NCBI GenBank assembly: GCA_038531315.1 | Contig: JBCBBT010000030.1 | Span: 1-39,261, forward strand | Source of the DNA: JAJFFW01 sp038531315 | Lineage (GTDB): Bacteria; Pseudomonadota; Alphaproteobacteria; Caulobacterales; Parvularculaceae | Length of the DNA: 39,261 bases | Direction: 5' to 3' | Part shown: positions 15,808-24,710 of the stretch, piece by piece | Position numbering within the stretch: position 1 is the first letter of the stretch | How the letters are laid out: every line of letters starts with the position of its first letter | Position numbers and translations under genes: made by a program | Notes under the pieces: model-generated | Told to the model about the DNA's origin: nothing | Database searches by the model: none | The model's input: the letters and a program-made list of their open reading frames with translations, nothing else

Positions 15808-17748
15808 TTATCGGTTCAGCCGCCCCTCGATCAGTGCATCAACCACGCCAGGATCGGCGAGCGTCGAGGTGTCGCCGAGCCCCGCATAGTCGTTTTCCGC
15901 AATCTTCCGCAGAATCCGGCGCATGATTTTGCCGGACCGGGTTTTCGGCAAGGCCGGCGTAAAATGAAGAAGGTCGGGCTTTGCGATCGGTCCGATCTCG
16001 CGCCTTACCCAGTTAACGAGGTCCTCGCGCAGCGCCTCGGCGCCGTCGACGCCGTCCATCGTCGTCACGTAGGCATAAATGCCCTGGCCTTTGATATCGT
16101 GCGGATAGCCGACAACGGCCGCTTCGGCGATAGCGTCATGCGCCACGAGGGCGCTTTCGACCTCTGCAGTGCCGATGCGATGACCGGATACGTTGATGAC
16201 GTCATCGACGCGCCCGGTGATCCAGTAAAATCCGTCTTCGTCGCGCCGCACGCCGTCGCCTGTAAAATAAGCGCCCGGATACGTCTTGAAATAGGTATCG
16301 ACAAAGCGCTGGTGGTCGCCGAATACCGTGCGCATTTGTCCGGGCCATGACGATGTGAGAATCAAATTGCCTGACGCCGCGCCGCACAGGTGTTCTCCCT
16401 CGGAGTCGACAATAGCGGGCTTGATGCCGGGCAGCGGCAACGTCGCCGAGCCCGGCTTCAGATCCGTGGCATAGGGCAGGGGGGAAATAAGAACGCCGCC
16501 GGTCTCGGTCTGCCACCACGTATCGACGATCGGACATCGGCTGTCGCCGACGACGCGATGGTACCAGCGCCAGGCCTCGGGGTTGATTGGCTCGCCGACT
16601 GTGCCGAGAAGTCTGAGGCTGTCCCTTTTCGTATCGGTCACAAAGGCGTCGTTTTCACGCATCAGCGCGCGGATAGCGGTCGGCGCCGTATAAAAAATAT
16701 TGACCTGATGCTTGTCGACGATCCGCCAGAAACGCCCCGCGTCGGGGTAGGTCGGCACGCCTTCGAACATCACCGTCGTTGCGCCATTGGCGAGCGGGCC
16801 ATAGACAATATAGCTGTGCCCGGTAATCCACCCAACGTCAGCGGTGCACCAGTAAATCTCGCCGGGGCGATAATCGAATACGAGTTCATGGGTGAAGGCG
16901 GCATAGGTGAGATAGCCGCCCGTCGTATGCAATACGCCTTTTGGCTTGCCGGTTGACCCTGATGTGTACAGAATAAAAAGCGGATCTTCAGCGCCCATAT
17001 CTTCCGGCGGGCAAACGGGTGAGACGTCGTCGCGCGCTTCGCCGTACCAGAACAGGTCGCGTCCTGCTGTCATCGCGACATCGGCGTTGGTGCGCTCGAC
17101 GGTCAACACGAGGCGAATGTCGCGCGTCTTCGATAGTGCGTCGTCAACATTGGCCTTCAGGGGAACGGTCTTGCCGCCGCGCACGCCTTCGTCGGCGGTG
17201 ATCACTGCGACCGCGCCGCAATCGTCGATGCGGCTGGCAAGGGCCTCGGGGGAGAAGCCGCCAAATACCACCGAATGAACAGCGCCAATACGCGCGCAGG
17301 CGAGCATCGCGTAGGCGGCTTCCGGGATCATCGGCATATAGATTATGACGCGATCGCCCTTGGCGACGCCGCGCGCTTTGAGAAGATTCGCCATTCGGCA
17401 GGTTTCTTCAAACGCCTCCCGATAGGTGATCGCTTTGTGGTCTGACGGCTCGTCGCCCTCCCAGATGATGGCAACATCGTCGGCTTTGTCGCCGAGATGT
17501 CTGTCGAGGCAGTTGACGCACGCGTTCAATTCTCCGTCCTCGAACCAACGGATATGGACGTCATCCGGGTCAAACGACGTGTCGGACACTCGTTGGAAGG
17601 GGCGGCTCCAGGTGATCCTCTTTGCAACGTCCGCCCAGAATGCGTCGGGGTCCTTTTCAGCCGCAGCGCGCATCGCCGTGACTTTTTCCTGATCGAATTT
17701 GGCGTTCGTCGCCTGGCCGGCGTCTATGGGGAACCGATCGTCGGACAT
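15808..17748 (-). CDS. acs: Acetyl-CoA synthetase (acetate-CoA ligase, AMP-forming)
   Basis: Activates acetate to acetyl-CoA through acetyl-AMP. It has 646 residues, the normal Acs size. Visible motifs include the CoA-side segment SVVFGGFSPEALASRI, the P-loop ILYTSGSTGKPKG, WWQTETGGVLI, the hinge GRVDDVINVSGHRIGT and the acetylatable catalytic lysine in KTRSGKIMRRILRK. The start at 17748 is chosen because GAGGAAAACCC sits directly before it; an in-frame ATG at 17763 would place that Shine-Dalgarno inside the gene. It is followed closely by the exosortase gene on the same strand and preceded by the carboxypeptidase gene. Confidence 0.96.
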   Translation of the reverse strand: MSDDRFPIDAGQATNAKFDQEKVTAMRAAAEKDPDAFWADVAKRITWSRPFQRVSDTSFDPDDVHIRWFEDGELNACVNCLDRHLGDKADDVAIIWEGDEPSDHKAITYREAFEETCRMANLLKARGVAKGDRVIIYMPMIPEAAYAMLACARIGAVHSVVFGGFSPEALASRIDDCGAVAVITADEGVRGGKTVPLKANVDDALSKTRDIRLVLTVERTNADVAMTAGRDLFWYGEARDDVSPVCPPEDMGAEDPLFILYTSGSTGKPKGVLHTTGGYLTYAAFTHELVFDYRPGEIYWCTADVGWITGHSYIVYGPLANGATTVMFEGVPTYPDAGRFWRIVDKHQVNIFYTAPTAIRALMRENDAFVTDTKRDSLRLLGTVGEPINPEAWRWYHRVVGDSRCPIVDTWWQTETGGVLISPLPYATDLKPGSATLPLPGIKPAIVDSEGEHLCGAASGNLILTSSWPGQMRTVFGDHQRFVDTYFKTYPGAYFTGDGVRRDEDGFYWITGRVDDVINVSGHRIGTAEVESALVAHDAIAEAAVVGYPHDIKGQGIYAYVTTMDGVDGAEALREDLVNWVRREIGPIAKPDLLHFTPALPKTRSGKIMRRILRKIAENDYAGLGDTSTLADPGVVDALIEGRLNR

Positions 17749-17901
17749 TGGGTTTTCCTCCATCTGGGGCGCATGTGCGGGGTGCGCGCCGCGCTCTATT
17801 GGCTCGCGCCGGCGCGTTCGCGGGCGATGTCAGACCAGTCTAGAACGGGAAGGAGGCGATTGAAACGGAGCCGCGCGGCGCCGCCGCCGGCTGGGCTCGT
17901 C

Positions 17902-19494
17902 TTATGACGCTTCGGGGCGCTCCGGCGTAAAGTCATGCACGGTGAAACAGGAAAGCTCGCGTTTGCGCAGAAGAGAGCAGATTTCCGCTGCTTCGGATTC
18001 AGACATCGCCGTGAAGCGCGCACGGTAGAGCGTGCGTCCGCCGGGGCCCGACATCGGCTGAACGGTGCGGGCGCGTTCTGCAAGGCCGCCGACGAGAGCC
18101 GCGGTTTCAAGCTCATTTTGAGCCATTGTCTTGCTGGAATAAGCGCCAATCTGGACGCTCCAGGTGAGCTCAGGCTCGACATCGCCCTGTCCGACAATGG
18201 CGTCGTCGGTCACCCCTAGCGCGGCGAGCCGTTCACGCTCGAAGGCGTTAAATTCCTCACCGCGCGCATCACCCGAGACGCCGGTCTCCGGGGTAATCTT
18301 GGCGGCCAGCGCCGTCAACGTGTCCTGGTCGACAGCATCAGGGTCCATCGTTGCAATCAGCGCGCTGATCGTATCGTCGCTGAAAATATCGCTGGCGTTT
18401 GCATCAGCATCGCCCGACGAAACATCCTCCGCCACCGATGCGATGATCGATTGCGCGTTATGGGGCGCGAGCGACGGCGCGAACCCGTGTTCTTGCGCGT
18501 CTGAGGATGGGCCGAGCGCGCTGGCGGCGGCGATAATCTGTTGTTTCAAGGGATCGCTGCCGGAAACGGTTGGGGCGGCGTGCGCCATCAATTGTTCGCC
18601 GTGCAAAGACGGTTTCAGGCGCGGGGCCGGCTTCGTCCTGTGAAGCGAAGCGATCAGGGTCGGCTTCTGTTTGATGGCGGCGAAGCCATCGGTCAGAATT
18701 TTGCGCATGTGCGCGTCGCGCGTGCGGCCGGACCGCCCGCCAAGGACGATGCCGATTAGGTGATGACCGTCACGCTTGACCGAAGTCGCGAGATTGTAGC
18801 CTGACCGACGCGTATACCCGGTCTTGAGGCCGTCGGCGCCTGAGAAGCTTCGAACCAGCGCATTATGCGTGCGGTATGTGCGTCCATTCCAGGTGAATTG
18901 CTTCGCACCGAAATAAGACCAGTATTCCGGATGATCGCGCATCAGCCGCTGAGCGAGCCGCGCCATATCGCGGGCGGTGGTCACCTGTTTGCTGTTCGGC
19001 AAGCCGGACGCATTGCGGAAAGTCGTGCGGCTCATGCCGAGCGCGCGGGCTTTCTGGGTCATCTTCCGGGCGAAGCGCCATTCGGAGCCGGAAATTGATT
19101 CGGCGACAACAACGGCGACATCGTTCGCGGATTTGACGACCAGCGCTTCAATCGCGGTCTCGACGTCGATCGTGGTTCCTTTGCGGACGCCGAGTTTCGA
19201 CGGCGGCTGCGCAGCGGCTTGCGCTGAAACTTTCAACTTAGAGTCGAGTGAGAGCCGGCCGGCTTCGATTTCGTCAAACAGCAAATAAAGCGTCATCATC
19301 TTGGTTAATGACGCAGGGTAGCGACGGTAATTGGAATATCGATCAAAAAGCACATCGCCCGAATGGGCGTGGACCACATAGGCGGCGTATTTTGAGTTGG
19401 CGTATGCAGCGCCGCCAAAGGGCGCGAGCCCGGACCCTGACAGCATGACAAAAGACAAGGCCAAGGTAGCCAGAATACGCAAACTTACTCGCAT
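17902..19494 (-). CDS. D-alanyl-D-alanine carboxypeptidase with SPOR domain
   Basis: Penicillin-binding protein of the PBP5/6 (peptidase S11) type that trims the terminal D-Ala of peptidoglycan peptides in the periplasm. It has 530 residues: a signal peptide (to about residue 33, AAYANS), the SxxK motif SLTK (62-65), SAN (122-124) and KTG (224-226), then an Ala/Ser-rich linker and a C-terminal SPOR domain (about 450-525, WSVQIGAYSSKTMAQNEL) that should bind denuded septal peptidoglycan. The ATG at 19494 gives a regular signal peptide; an upstream TTG at 19530 would add a polar tail in front of it. The family symbol (dacA/dacC/dacF) cannot be decided. Confidence 0.92.
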   Translation of the reverse strand: MRVSLRILATLALSFVMLSGSGLAPFGGAAYANSKYAAYVVHAHSGDVLFDRYSNYRRYPASLTKMMTLYLLFDEIEAGRLSLDSKLKVSAQAAAQPPSKLGVRKGTTIDVETAIEALVVKSANDVAVVVAESISGSEWRFARKMTQKARALGMSRTTFRNASGLPNSKQVTTARDMARLAQRLMRDHPEYWSYFGAKQFTWNGRTYRTHNALVRSFSGADGLKTGYTRRSGYNLATSVKRDGHHLIGIVLGGRSGRTRDAHMRKILTDGFAAIKQKPTLIASLHRTKPAPRLKPSLHGEQLMAHAAPTVSGSDPLKQQIIAAASALGPSSDAQEHGFAPSLAPHNAQSIIASVAEDVSSGDADANASDIFSDDTISALIATMDPDAVDQDTLTALAAKITPETGVSGDARGEEFNAFERERLAALGVTDDAIVGQGDVEPELTWSVQIGAYSSKTMAQNELETAALVGGLAERARTVQPMSGPGGRTLYRARFTAMSESEAAEICSLLRKRELSCFTVHDFTPERPEAS

Positions 19495-19811
19495 AGCCGC
19501 CAGCCTCGCTGATCCGTGCGCGCTTTGCAATACACAGAAAAGCGCTCCCCAGGTCCTACGTTCAGAATTTGCGCGCAGACCTCAAAAACGGCGAACGACG
19601 CAAGCGTTGTGCCGCTTTTGGCGGCCAGAGCGATCACTTTGCCGCAGGAGCGTAAACGGATCGTTAACCTTGATTGCCCATTTATCTCTAAGTTATTTTG
19701 TGCGGCGCAACAAGAACCCTTGACGGCCCCGGCAAAACCACTATGTTGCGGTGCACAAAGAGATAAATGTCGTCCTGCACGGTTCGGGCGGCGCAGTCAT
19801 GGGAGCAAAAA
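19495..19811. other. Divergent promoter region between the carboxypeptidase and phasin genes
   Basis: This 317-base spacer contains no credible gene. The half near the phasin gene holds a good sigma-70 promoter and two matching inverted sites (listed separately). The half near the carboxypeptidase is AT-poor and shows no recognisable element apart from a weak GAGG ahead of the ATG. Confidence 0.6.
19698..19758 (+). promoter_or_regulatory. Phasin promoter with paired PhaR-like operators
   Basis: TTGACG (19720-19725) and TATGTT (19742-19747), 16 bases apart, form a credible sigma-70 promoter. It is bracketed by TTGTGCGGCGCAACA (19698-19712) and TGTTGCGGTGCACAA (19744-19758). The second is the reverse complement of the first at 13 of 15 positions, and each is a TGC-N3-GCA dyad. 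One lies just upstream of the -35 and the other overlaps the -10, a repressor-like arrangement. TGC/GCA dyads are the kind of site described for the polyhydroxybutyrate regulator PhaR, which controls phasin genes. Confidence 0.55.
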
Positions 19812-20246
19812 ATGACCACTGCAAACGATAAAACAGACGCGTTTGAAACCCTGGCTTTCAACCCAGAGATGTTCAAAGACGGCTACGAAAAAGTGACTAA
19901 AGGCTTGTCTGAATTCGCAGATTTCCAAAAAGCCTCGCTCGAAGCTTACATGGGCGCCGCCTCGGTTTTCGCCAAAGGCGTTGAAAAAGTAGCGACCGAA
20001 CAAGCCTCCTTTACAAAAGAATCGTTCGAGGAAGGCGTCGCGGCCGCCAAGGCGACTTTTTCTTCCAAAAGCCTCCAGGAAGCCATGGACGTCCAATCCG
20101 ACTATGCGCGCTCTGCTTTTGAGAAAAATATGGCGCAGGTTAACAAAGTGACCGAACACTTCGCGTCGCTTGGCAAAGACGTCGCTCAGCCGCTGACGGA
20201 CCACTACGGCACGCTGGTTGAGAAGGTGCAGTCTTTCCGTCCGTAA
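19812..20246 (+). CDS. Phasin family protein
   Basis: A 144-residue, all-helical, Ala/Lys/Glu-rich protein without membrane helices or signal peptide (FADFQKASLEAYMGAASVFA, AFEKNMAQVNKVTEHFASLG). Length and pattern fit the phasin family, which coats polyhydroxyalkanoate granules or binds related proteins. The ATG at 19812 follows GGGAGC. The promoter carries paired PhaR-like sites, which supports the PHA link. A strong terminator follows, so it is monocistronic. No PHA synthase is in the window, so the link to granules is inferred from family and promoter. Confidence 0.82.
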   Translation: MTTANDKTDAFETLAFNPEMFKDGYEKVTKGLSEFADFQKASLEAYMGAASVFAKGVEKVATEQASFTKESFEEGVAAAKATFSSKSLQEAMDVQSDYARSAFEKNMAQVNKVTEHFASLGKDVAQPLTDHYGTLVEKVQSFRP

Positions 20247-20290
20247 CGGATCAGACATCACGATTTTGGTTGCGTATTGTTGCGTACCAA

Positions 20291-20319
20291 AGGCCCGGCT
20301 CGCGCCGGGCCTTTTTGTT
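20291..20319 (+). terminator. Rho-independent terminator after phasin
   Basis: Perfect 9-base arms AGGCCCGGC (20291-20299) and GCCGGGCCT (20304-20312) around TCGC, followed by TTTTGTTT. Confidence 0.9.
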
Positions 20320-20470
20320 TGGCGAGGCGCGCTTATATTAACGAGGCGAGCGGGCCGCGAGCGGGTCCGCGCGCGATCACCAGGAATTTTCCATCTTTTC
20401 AACCAACAGCATTTACAATGCAGCATGTGTTTCCCAAGTTGGGCGAAACGGAGTGAGAACTGACGGCGGC

Positions 20471-20842
20471 ATGGCAAACAGCGACACGCGATACATGGCC
20501 AAAGCGCAAAACGACGAGCAGGACAACGAACAGGGCCCTGGAACCGGCGTCGAGATCGGCGTCGTCACTAAACCTGAGCCGAAAACCAAGCGGCCGTCGC
20601 TCTACAAAGTCATTCTTCTCAATGACGACTACACGCCGCAGGAGTTTGTCGTCTGGCTGCTGCAGGCGATTTTCAAAAAGTCGCCTGAAGAAGCGGTGCA
20701 GATCATGTTGCATGTTCACCAGAACGGCATCGGTATCTGCGGCGTCTACACATACGAAGTTGCGGAAACCAAGGTGGCGCAGGTGATGGAGCTCGCCCGG
20801 CGCAACCAGCATCCGCTCCAGTGCACGATGGAGCGTGAATAA
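20471..20842 (+). CDS. clpS: ATP-dependent Clp protease adaptor ClpS
   Basis: Adaptor that delivers N-degron substrates to ClpAP. The core is intact: SLYKVILLNDDYTPQEFVVW, the hydrophobic-pocket region MLHVHQNGIGICGVYTYEVA and the end QHPLQCTMERE. The ~35-residue N-terminus is polar and flexible, as needed for adaptor function. Start choice is uncertain: ATG 20471 (123 residues), ATG 20495 (115 residues, closer to the Caulobacter length) and GTG 20453 are all in frame, and none has a convincing Shine-Dalgarno. It is followed 21 bases later by clpA, its functional partner. Confidence 0.94.
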   Translation: MANSDTRYMAKAQNDEQDNEQGPGTGVEIGVVTKPEPKTKRPSLYKVILLNDDYTPQEFVVWLLQAIFKKSPEEAVQIMLHVHQNGIGICGVYTYEVAETKVAQVMELARRNQHPLQCTMERE

Positions 20843-20863
20843 AAGTGAATAGGAGTAACGGCG

Positions 20864-23200
20864 ATGGCCTCATTCAGCCGTAATTTGGACGAAGCCCTGC
20901 ACAGGGCGATTGCGATCGCGACGGAGCGCGATCACGAATTGGCGACCCTGGAGCATTTGCTCCTGGCGCTGACGGACGATCAGGACGCCGGCGCGGTCAT
21001 GCGCGCCTGCAATGTTGATATCGATGCGCTGAAGTCCGAGCTTGTTGAATTTATTGAGAACGACCTGGCGAATTTGAAAACCGACCTTGGGGAACAGGCA
21101 AAGCCGACAACGAGTTTTCAACGCGTCATTCAACGCGCCGTTATCCATGTTCAGTCGTCAGGCCGCGAAGAAGTGACCGGCGCGAATGTTCTGGTCGCGC
21201 TGTTTGCAGAGCGAGAATCGAATGCTGCGCATTTTCTGCAAAAGCAGGATATGACGCGTTTTGATGCTGTAAATTACATTTCGCACGGTCTCGCCAAACG
21301 CCCGGGCGAACAGCAAGCGCGCCCGCCGCGCGGCGCCGGCGACGACAATGAAGGCCAGCGGCGCGAGGAAGATGCGCTCAGCGCATATTGCGTCGACCTC
21401 AACGAAAAGGCGCGTCTGGGTAAGATCGACCCGTTGATTGGACGCGATCAGGAAATTGAGCGGTCCATCCAGGTTTTGTGCCGGCGGCGGAAGAACAATC
21501 CGCTGCTGGTCGGCGATCCCGGCGTCGGCAAGACCGCGATCGCGGAAGGTCTGGCGCGGATGATTGTCGATGAGGAAGTGCCGGAAGTCCTTGAAGAGGC
21601 GACAATCTATGCGCTCGATATGGGCGCGCTTCTGGCCGGCACGCGGTATCGCGGCGACTTTGAGGAGCGGATCAAGTCCGTCCTTAAGGAGCTTGAGGAC
21701 CACGACGACGCGATCTTGTTCATCGATGAAATCCATACGGTGATCGGCGCCGGCGCGACTTCCGGCGGCGCGATGGACGCGTCGAACCTGTTGAAACCCG
21801 CCTTGCAATCAGGCGCACTGCGCTGCATGGGATCAACGACGTATAAAGAGTTTCGCCAGCACTTCGAAAAAGACAGAGCTTTGGCGCGCCGCTTCCAGAA
21901 AATCGATGTGGTCGAGCCCAGCGTCGCCGATACGATTAAAATTCTGCAGGGCTTGAAACCCTATTTCGAAGATCATCACGGCGTTGAGTACACCGACGAG
22001 GCGATCAAGACGGCGGCTGATCTATCCGCGAAATATATGTCGGACCGCAAGCTGCCAGACAAAGCCATCGACGTCATCGATGAGGCGGGCGCGCGGCAAA
22101 TGTTATTCCCGGAAGACAAGCGCAAAAAGACGATCGATACGCCTGAGATCGAAGAGATCATATCCAAAATGGCGCGCATCCCGCCGAAATCCGTGTCCCA
22201 ATCGGATACCGAGAAGCTGGAGCGGCTGGGCGAGGACTTGCGCCGCGTCGTCTTTGGTCAGGACAAGGCGATCGAACAGGTCACGGCGGCGATCAAACTG
22301 GCGCGCGCTGGGTTGCGAGAGCCTGAAAAGCCCATCGGCAACTACCTGTTCGCTGGCCCAACCGGTGTCGGTAAAACCGAAGTCGCCAAACAGCTCGCCT
22401 TTGCGATGGGCGTTGAACTTATCCGCTTTGACATGTCCGAATATATGGAGCGCCACACCGTCTCGCGCCTGATTGGGGCGCCGCCGGGCTATGTCGGCTT
22501 TGATCAGGGCGGGCTCCTGACCGACGCTATCGATCAGCAACCGCATTCGGTGCTTCTGCTCGATGAGATCGAAAAGGCGCACCCGGAGATATTCAATATT
22601 CTCCTTCAGGTCATGGACAATGGTCAGCTCACGGATACGAACGGGAAGAAAATCGATTTCCGGAATGTGATCGTGATTATGACGACGAACGCCGGGGCCT
22701 CGGATGCGGCGAAGAACGCCATCGGTTTTGCGGGCGGCAAGCGCCATGACGAGGCCGATACCGCGATCAAGAAGCTGTTCACGCCGGAATTCAGAAACCG
22801 TCTCGACGCGATTGTCAGCTTCGCGGGTCTCTCGCCGGCGATCATCAATCGTATTGTCGAAAAATTCGTCATGCAGCTTGAAGTCCAGCTGGCGGACAGA
22901 AATGTCACGTTTGAGCTCACCGATGCCGCGACCGAGTGGCTTGCAAAACGCGGCTTCGACGACGAAATGGGCGCCCGGCCGCTTTCGCGCGTCATTCAGG
23001 AAAACGTCAAGAAACCGATTGCCGATGAAATCCTGTTTGGCGCCCTCAAGAATGGCGGCATCGTAAAAGTCGACGTGTCAGGAGACGATGCGGGCAAACT
23101 GACGTTTGAGTTCGTGCCGGATCCGGCCGCGCCACGGTCGGGGTCTGGCCGCGACGCCGGCGGCGACACGGGCGTGCCTGCGTTGATCGAAAAATCCTAG
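20864..23200 (+). CDS. clpA: ATP-dependent Clp protease ATP-binding subunit ClpA
   Basis: AAA+ unfoldase that feeds substrates to ClpP. The 778 residues comprise an N-domain (~1-145), a first AAA module with Walker A GDPGVGKT (217-224) and Walker B ILFIDEIHTVIG, and a second with Walker A GPTGVGKT (~498-505) and VLLLDEIEKAH. The IGF loop needed for ClpP docking is visible in KNAIGFAGG (~620). There is no ClpB-type coiled-coil insertion, which separates it from ClpB. AGGAG lies upstream of the ATG. ClpP is not in the window. Confidence 0.97.
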   Translation: MASFSRNLDEALHRAIAIATERDHELATLEHLLLALTDDQDAGAVMRACNVDIDALKSELVEFIENDLANLKTDLGEQAKPTTSFQRVIQRAVIHVQSSGREEVTGANVLVALFAERESNAAHFLQKQDMTRFDAVNYISHGLAKRPGEQQARPPRGAGDDNEGQRREEDALSAYCVDLNEKARLGKIDPLIGRDQEIERSIQVLCRRRKNNPLLVGDPGVGKTAIAEGLARMIVDEEVPEVLEEATIYALDMGALLAGTRYRGDFEERIKSVLKELEDHDDAILFIDEIHTVIGAGATSGGAMDASNLLKPALQSGALRCMGSTTYKEFRQHFEKDRALARRFQKIDVVEPSVADTIKILQGLKPYFEDHHGVEYTDEAIKTAADLSAKYMSDRKLPDKAIDVIDEAGARQMLFPEDKRKKTIDTPEIEEIISKMARIPPKSVSQSDTEKLERLGEDLRRVVFGQDKAIEQVTAAIKLARAGLREPEKPIGNYLFAGPTGVGKTEVAKQLAFAMGVELIRFDMSEYMERHTVSRLIGAPPGYVGFDQGGLLTDAIDQQPHSVLLLDEIEKAHPEIFNILLQVMDNGQLTDTNGKKIDFRNVIVIMTTNAGASDAAKNAIGFAGGKRHDEADTAIKKLFTPEFRNRLDAIVSFAGLSPAIINRIVEKFVMQLEVQLADRNVTFELTDAATEWLAKRGFDDEMGARPLSRVIQENVKKPIADEILFGALKNGGIVKVDVSGDDAGKLTFEFVPDPAAPRSGSGRDAGGDTGVPALIEKS

Positions 23201-23241
23201 GCGCGGTATCTGATACTGCCATCGCGGACTTCACGAATAAG

Positions 23242-23275
23242 AAGCGGGTTCCGTTTTGCGGAACTCGCTTTTTTT
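23242..23275 (+). terminator. Rho-independent terminator after clpA
   Basis: Arms AAGCGGGTTCCG (23242-23253) and CGGAACTCGCTT (23259-23270) pair with one G-T wobble around TTTTG, followed by a T-run to 23275. Confidence 0.85.
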
Positions 23276-23300
23276 GTCCGCTGCGATGGCCGGAAATTAC

Positions 23301-23347
23301 AAATAAAAAAACGGCTGCTGTCGCGGGGGAAAGGAGACAGCAACCGT
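23301..23347 (-). terminator. Terminator for the DM13 gene (minus strand)
   Basis: Read on the minus strand, ACGGTTGCTGTC and GACAGCAGCCGT form a 12-base stem with one mismatch around a 13-base loop, followed by TTTTTTATTT. It lies about 80 bases past the inferred ancestral stop of the DM13 gene. Confidence 0.6.
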
Positions 23348-23424
23348 TTCTTAAAAAGCGCTCCGTCAGAGGGGGCAGGTGGAGAGGGCGGAGCGCGATA
23401 CAAAACCAATTACGTTGTAAGTTG

Positions 23425-23885
23425 TCAGCGTAGATCAGCGGCGCTCCACAATTTTGAAAAAGCCTCGCAATGGATCAGGATTGACTGATAATTGTCCGTC
23501 GCGAAGCCTTCCGGGGGGCGTAAGTCTGTCCGCCGCGATTGCTCGTGAGTTCCGCGACAAGAAACGAGCCGTCTGTTGCGTTGGCGCCGGATGTTTCCGA
23601 TGCGGGCAGGGGTGAGAGAAAAATTTTAAGGTCCGGCGCCTTGCGGGTCTTAAAATCATCGCTCAGGCGGACAAAAATCGAACCGCCTTCTTCGAAAATT
23701 GTCCATGCGCCGGCGGCGCTGAAGGATTTTTTCGTCCAGGTTCCCGAATAAAGAACGGTTTCACTGGCCGCGGCTTGGGCGCTTACGGCTTGCAGCGCCA
23801 GAGCGCCGATTAATGTCATAATGCTGACGGCGAGGGCTGTCGCCGCTTTCGCCACTGTTTTCGTGCTTGTATTCGTGTTCGCCAT
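23425..23885 (-). pseudogene. DM13-domain secreted protein, frameshifted near its C-terminus
   Basis: From the ATG at 23885 a signal peptide (cleavage near AQAAAS) leads into a DM13-like domain: LYSGTWTKKSFSAAGAWTIF, VRLSDDF, APDLKIFLSPLP, TSNRGGQTYA. The continuous frame then ends at 23475 in a poor tail (PRKASRRTIISQS, 136 residues). If the six-C run (G6 on the plus strand, 23513-23518) had one more C, reading would continue as PPEGFATDNYQSILIHCEAF and SKLWSAADLR to a TGA at 23425 (153 residues), which is exactly the expected DM13 ending with its conserved cysteine. This is therefore a one-base deletion, a phase-variable tract or a sequencing error. DM13 domains are proposed to be redox/electron-transfer modules; the role here is unknown. 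Confidence 0.75.
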
Positions 23886-24026
23886 GTCGGGTGCGCGCCT
23901 CCGCTGCTTCGTGAGAGACGTGGCGCCGCAGTCGGAAGGGGTCAAAACACGCTGGCGTGAGGTCCGTCACTCGTCCGTTACCGATCTTTCCTCGATGCTT
24001 CGCCGGCGCGTGCTCGGGGCGACGGC

Positions 24027-24461
24027 TCAGAGTGCGGCGATAATCCGGTCAGCGACCGCCTGCAGGGCGTCCGCGTCAGCCGGACCGCCGCCGGCATGCG
24101 GCTTGACGCTCTCGCCTTCAAAGATCGGCACAATATGGAAATGAATGTGGAAAATCGTCTGACCGGCCGGCGCGCCGTTGAATTGCATGATCCGGACACC
24201 GTCGGGTTGAAGGCTCTTTTTGACCGCGCGGGCGATGCGTTGCGTCTCGATGATCAGGCGTGAAAGCGTGTCCGCGTCAATCTCGAAAAGGGTGGTTGCC
24301 GGCGCATTCTTCGGAATGATGAGACAGTGCCCGCGGCTTTGCGGAAAAACGTCCATGAAAGCGAGCGTTTCTTCCGTCTCCGCAATTTTGACCGCCGGCA
24401 TTTCGCCGCGGATGATCTTGGCGAAAATGTTGTCCCGGTCATAGGCTTCATTCAGCGTCAT
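24027..24461 (-). CDS. HIT family nucleotide hydrolase/transferase
   Basis: A 144-residue histidine-triad protein. The motif HIHFHIVP has its histidines at 105, 107 and 109, and the N-terminus NIFAKIIRGEMPAVKIAETE is typical of HINT/HIT proteins, which cleave AMP from lysine or other adenylated small molecules. The ATG at 24461 follows GGGAG and overlaps the stop of the DUF2007 gene as TGATG, so translation is probably coupled. It is the last gene of a four-gene operon; 141 bases without a clear terminator separate it from the DM13 gene. Confidence 0.92.
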   Translation of the reverse strand: MTLNEAYDRDNIFAKIIRGEMPAVKIAETEETLAFMDVFPQSRGHCLIIPKNAPATTLFEIDADTLSRLIIETQRIARAVKKSLQPDGVRIMQFNGAPAGQTIFHIHFHIVPIFEGESVKPHAGGGPADADALQAVADRIIAAL

Positions 24462-24706
24462 CAACGATCTCCCGTCGGTTGTTCGCGGTCGGCCTCGCGC
24501 CTTTCAAATTCGATCTCGGCCTCGTTGATCAGCCGTTCGGCGCGCACTTTCTGCTCGCGAGGCACTGCGATTCTGACGCCCCCGACAACCGGCAGGGTCA
24601 TCGTCGCTTCGCTGTCGAGCAAAAGCGCATCAACGCCCGCCGCCTGAAGGTAACTGACAATGACGCGGGCTTTGACGATGTTGTGGGTGCGCTGAAGGAT
24701 ATGCAC
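24461..24706 (-). CDS. DUF2007-type small putative signal-transducing protein
   Basis: An 81-residue protein starting at the GTG at 24706. The segment RTHNIVKARVIVSYLQAAGV followed by DALLLDSEATMTLPVVGGVR and an amphipathic helical end (AERLINEAEIEFERREADRE) matches the DUF2007 pattern, a small fold whose molecular role is not established. The GTG is chosen because it lies 4 bases after the upstream gene's stop; the open frame continues further upstream but only through that gene. The stop TGA shares one base with the HIT start. Confidence 0.75.
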   Translation of the reverse strand: MHILQRTHNIVKARVIVSYLQAAGVDALLLDSEATMTLPVVGGVRIAVPREQKVRAERLINEAEIEFERREADREQPTGDR

Positions 24707-24710
24707 AGGA

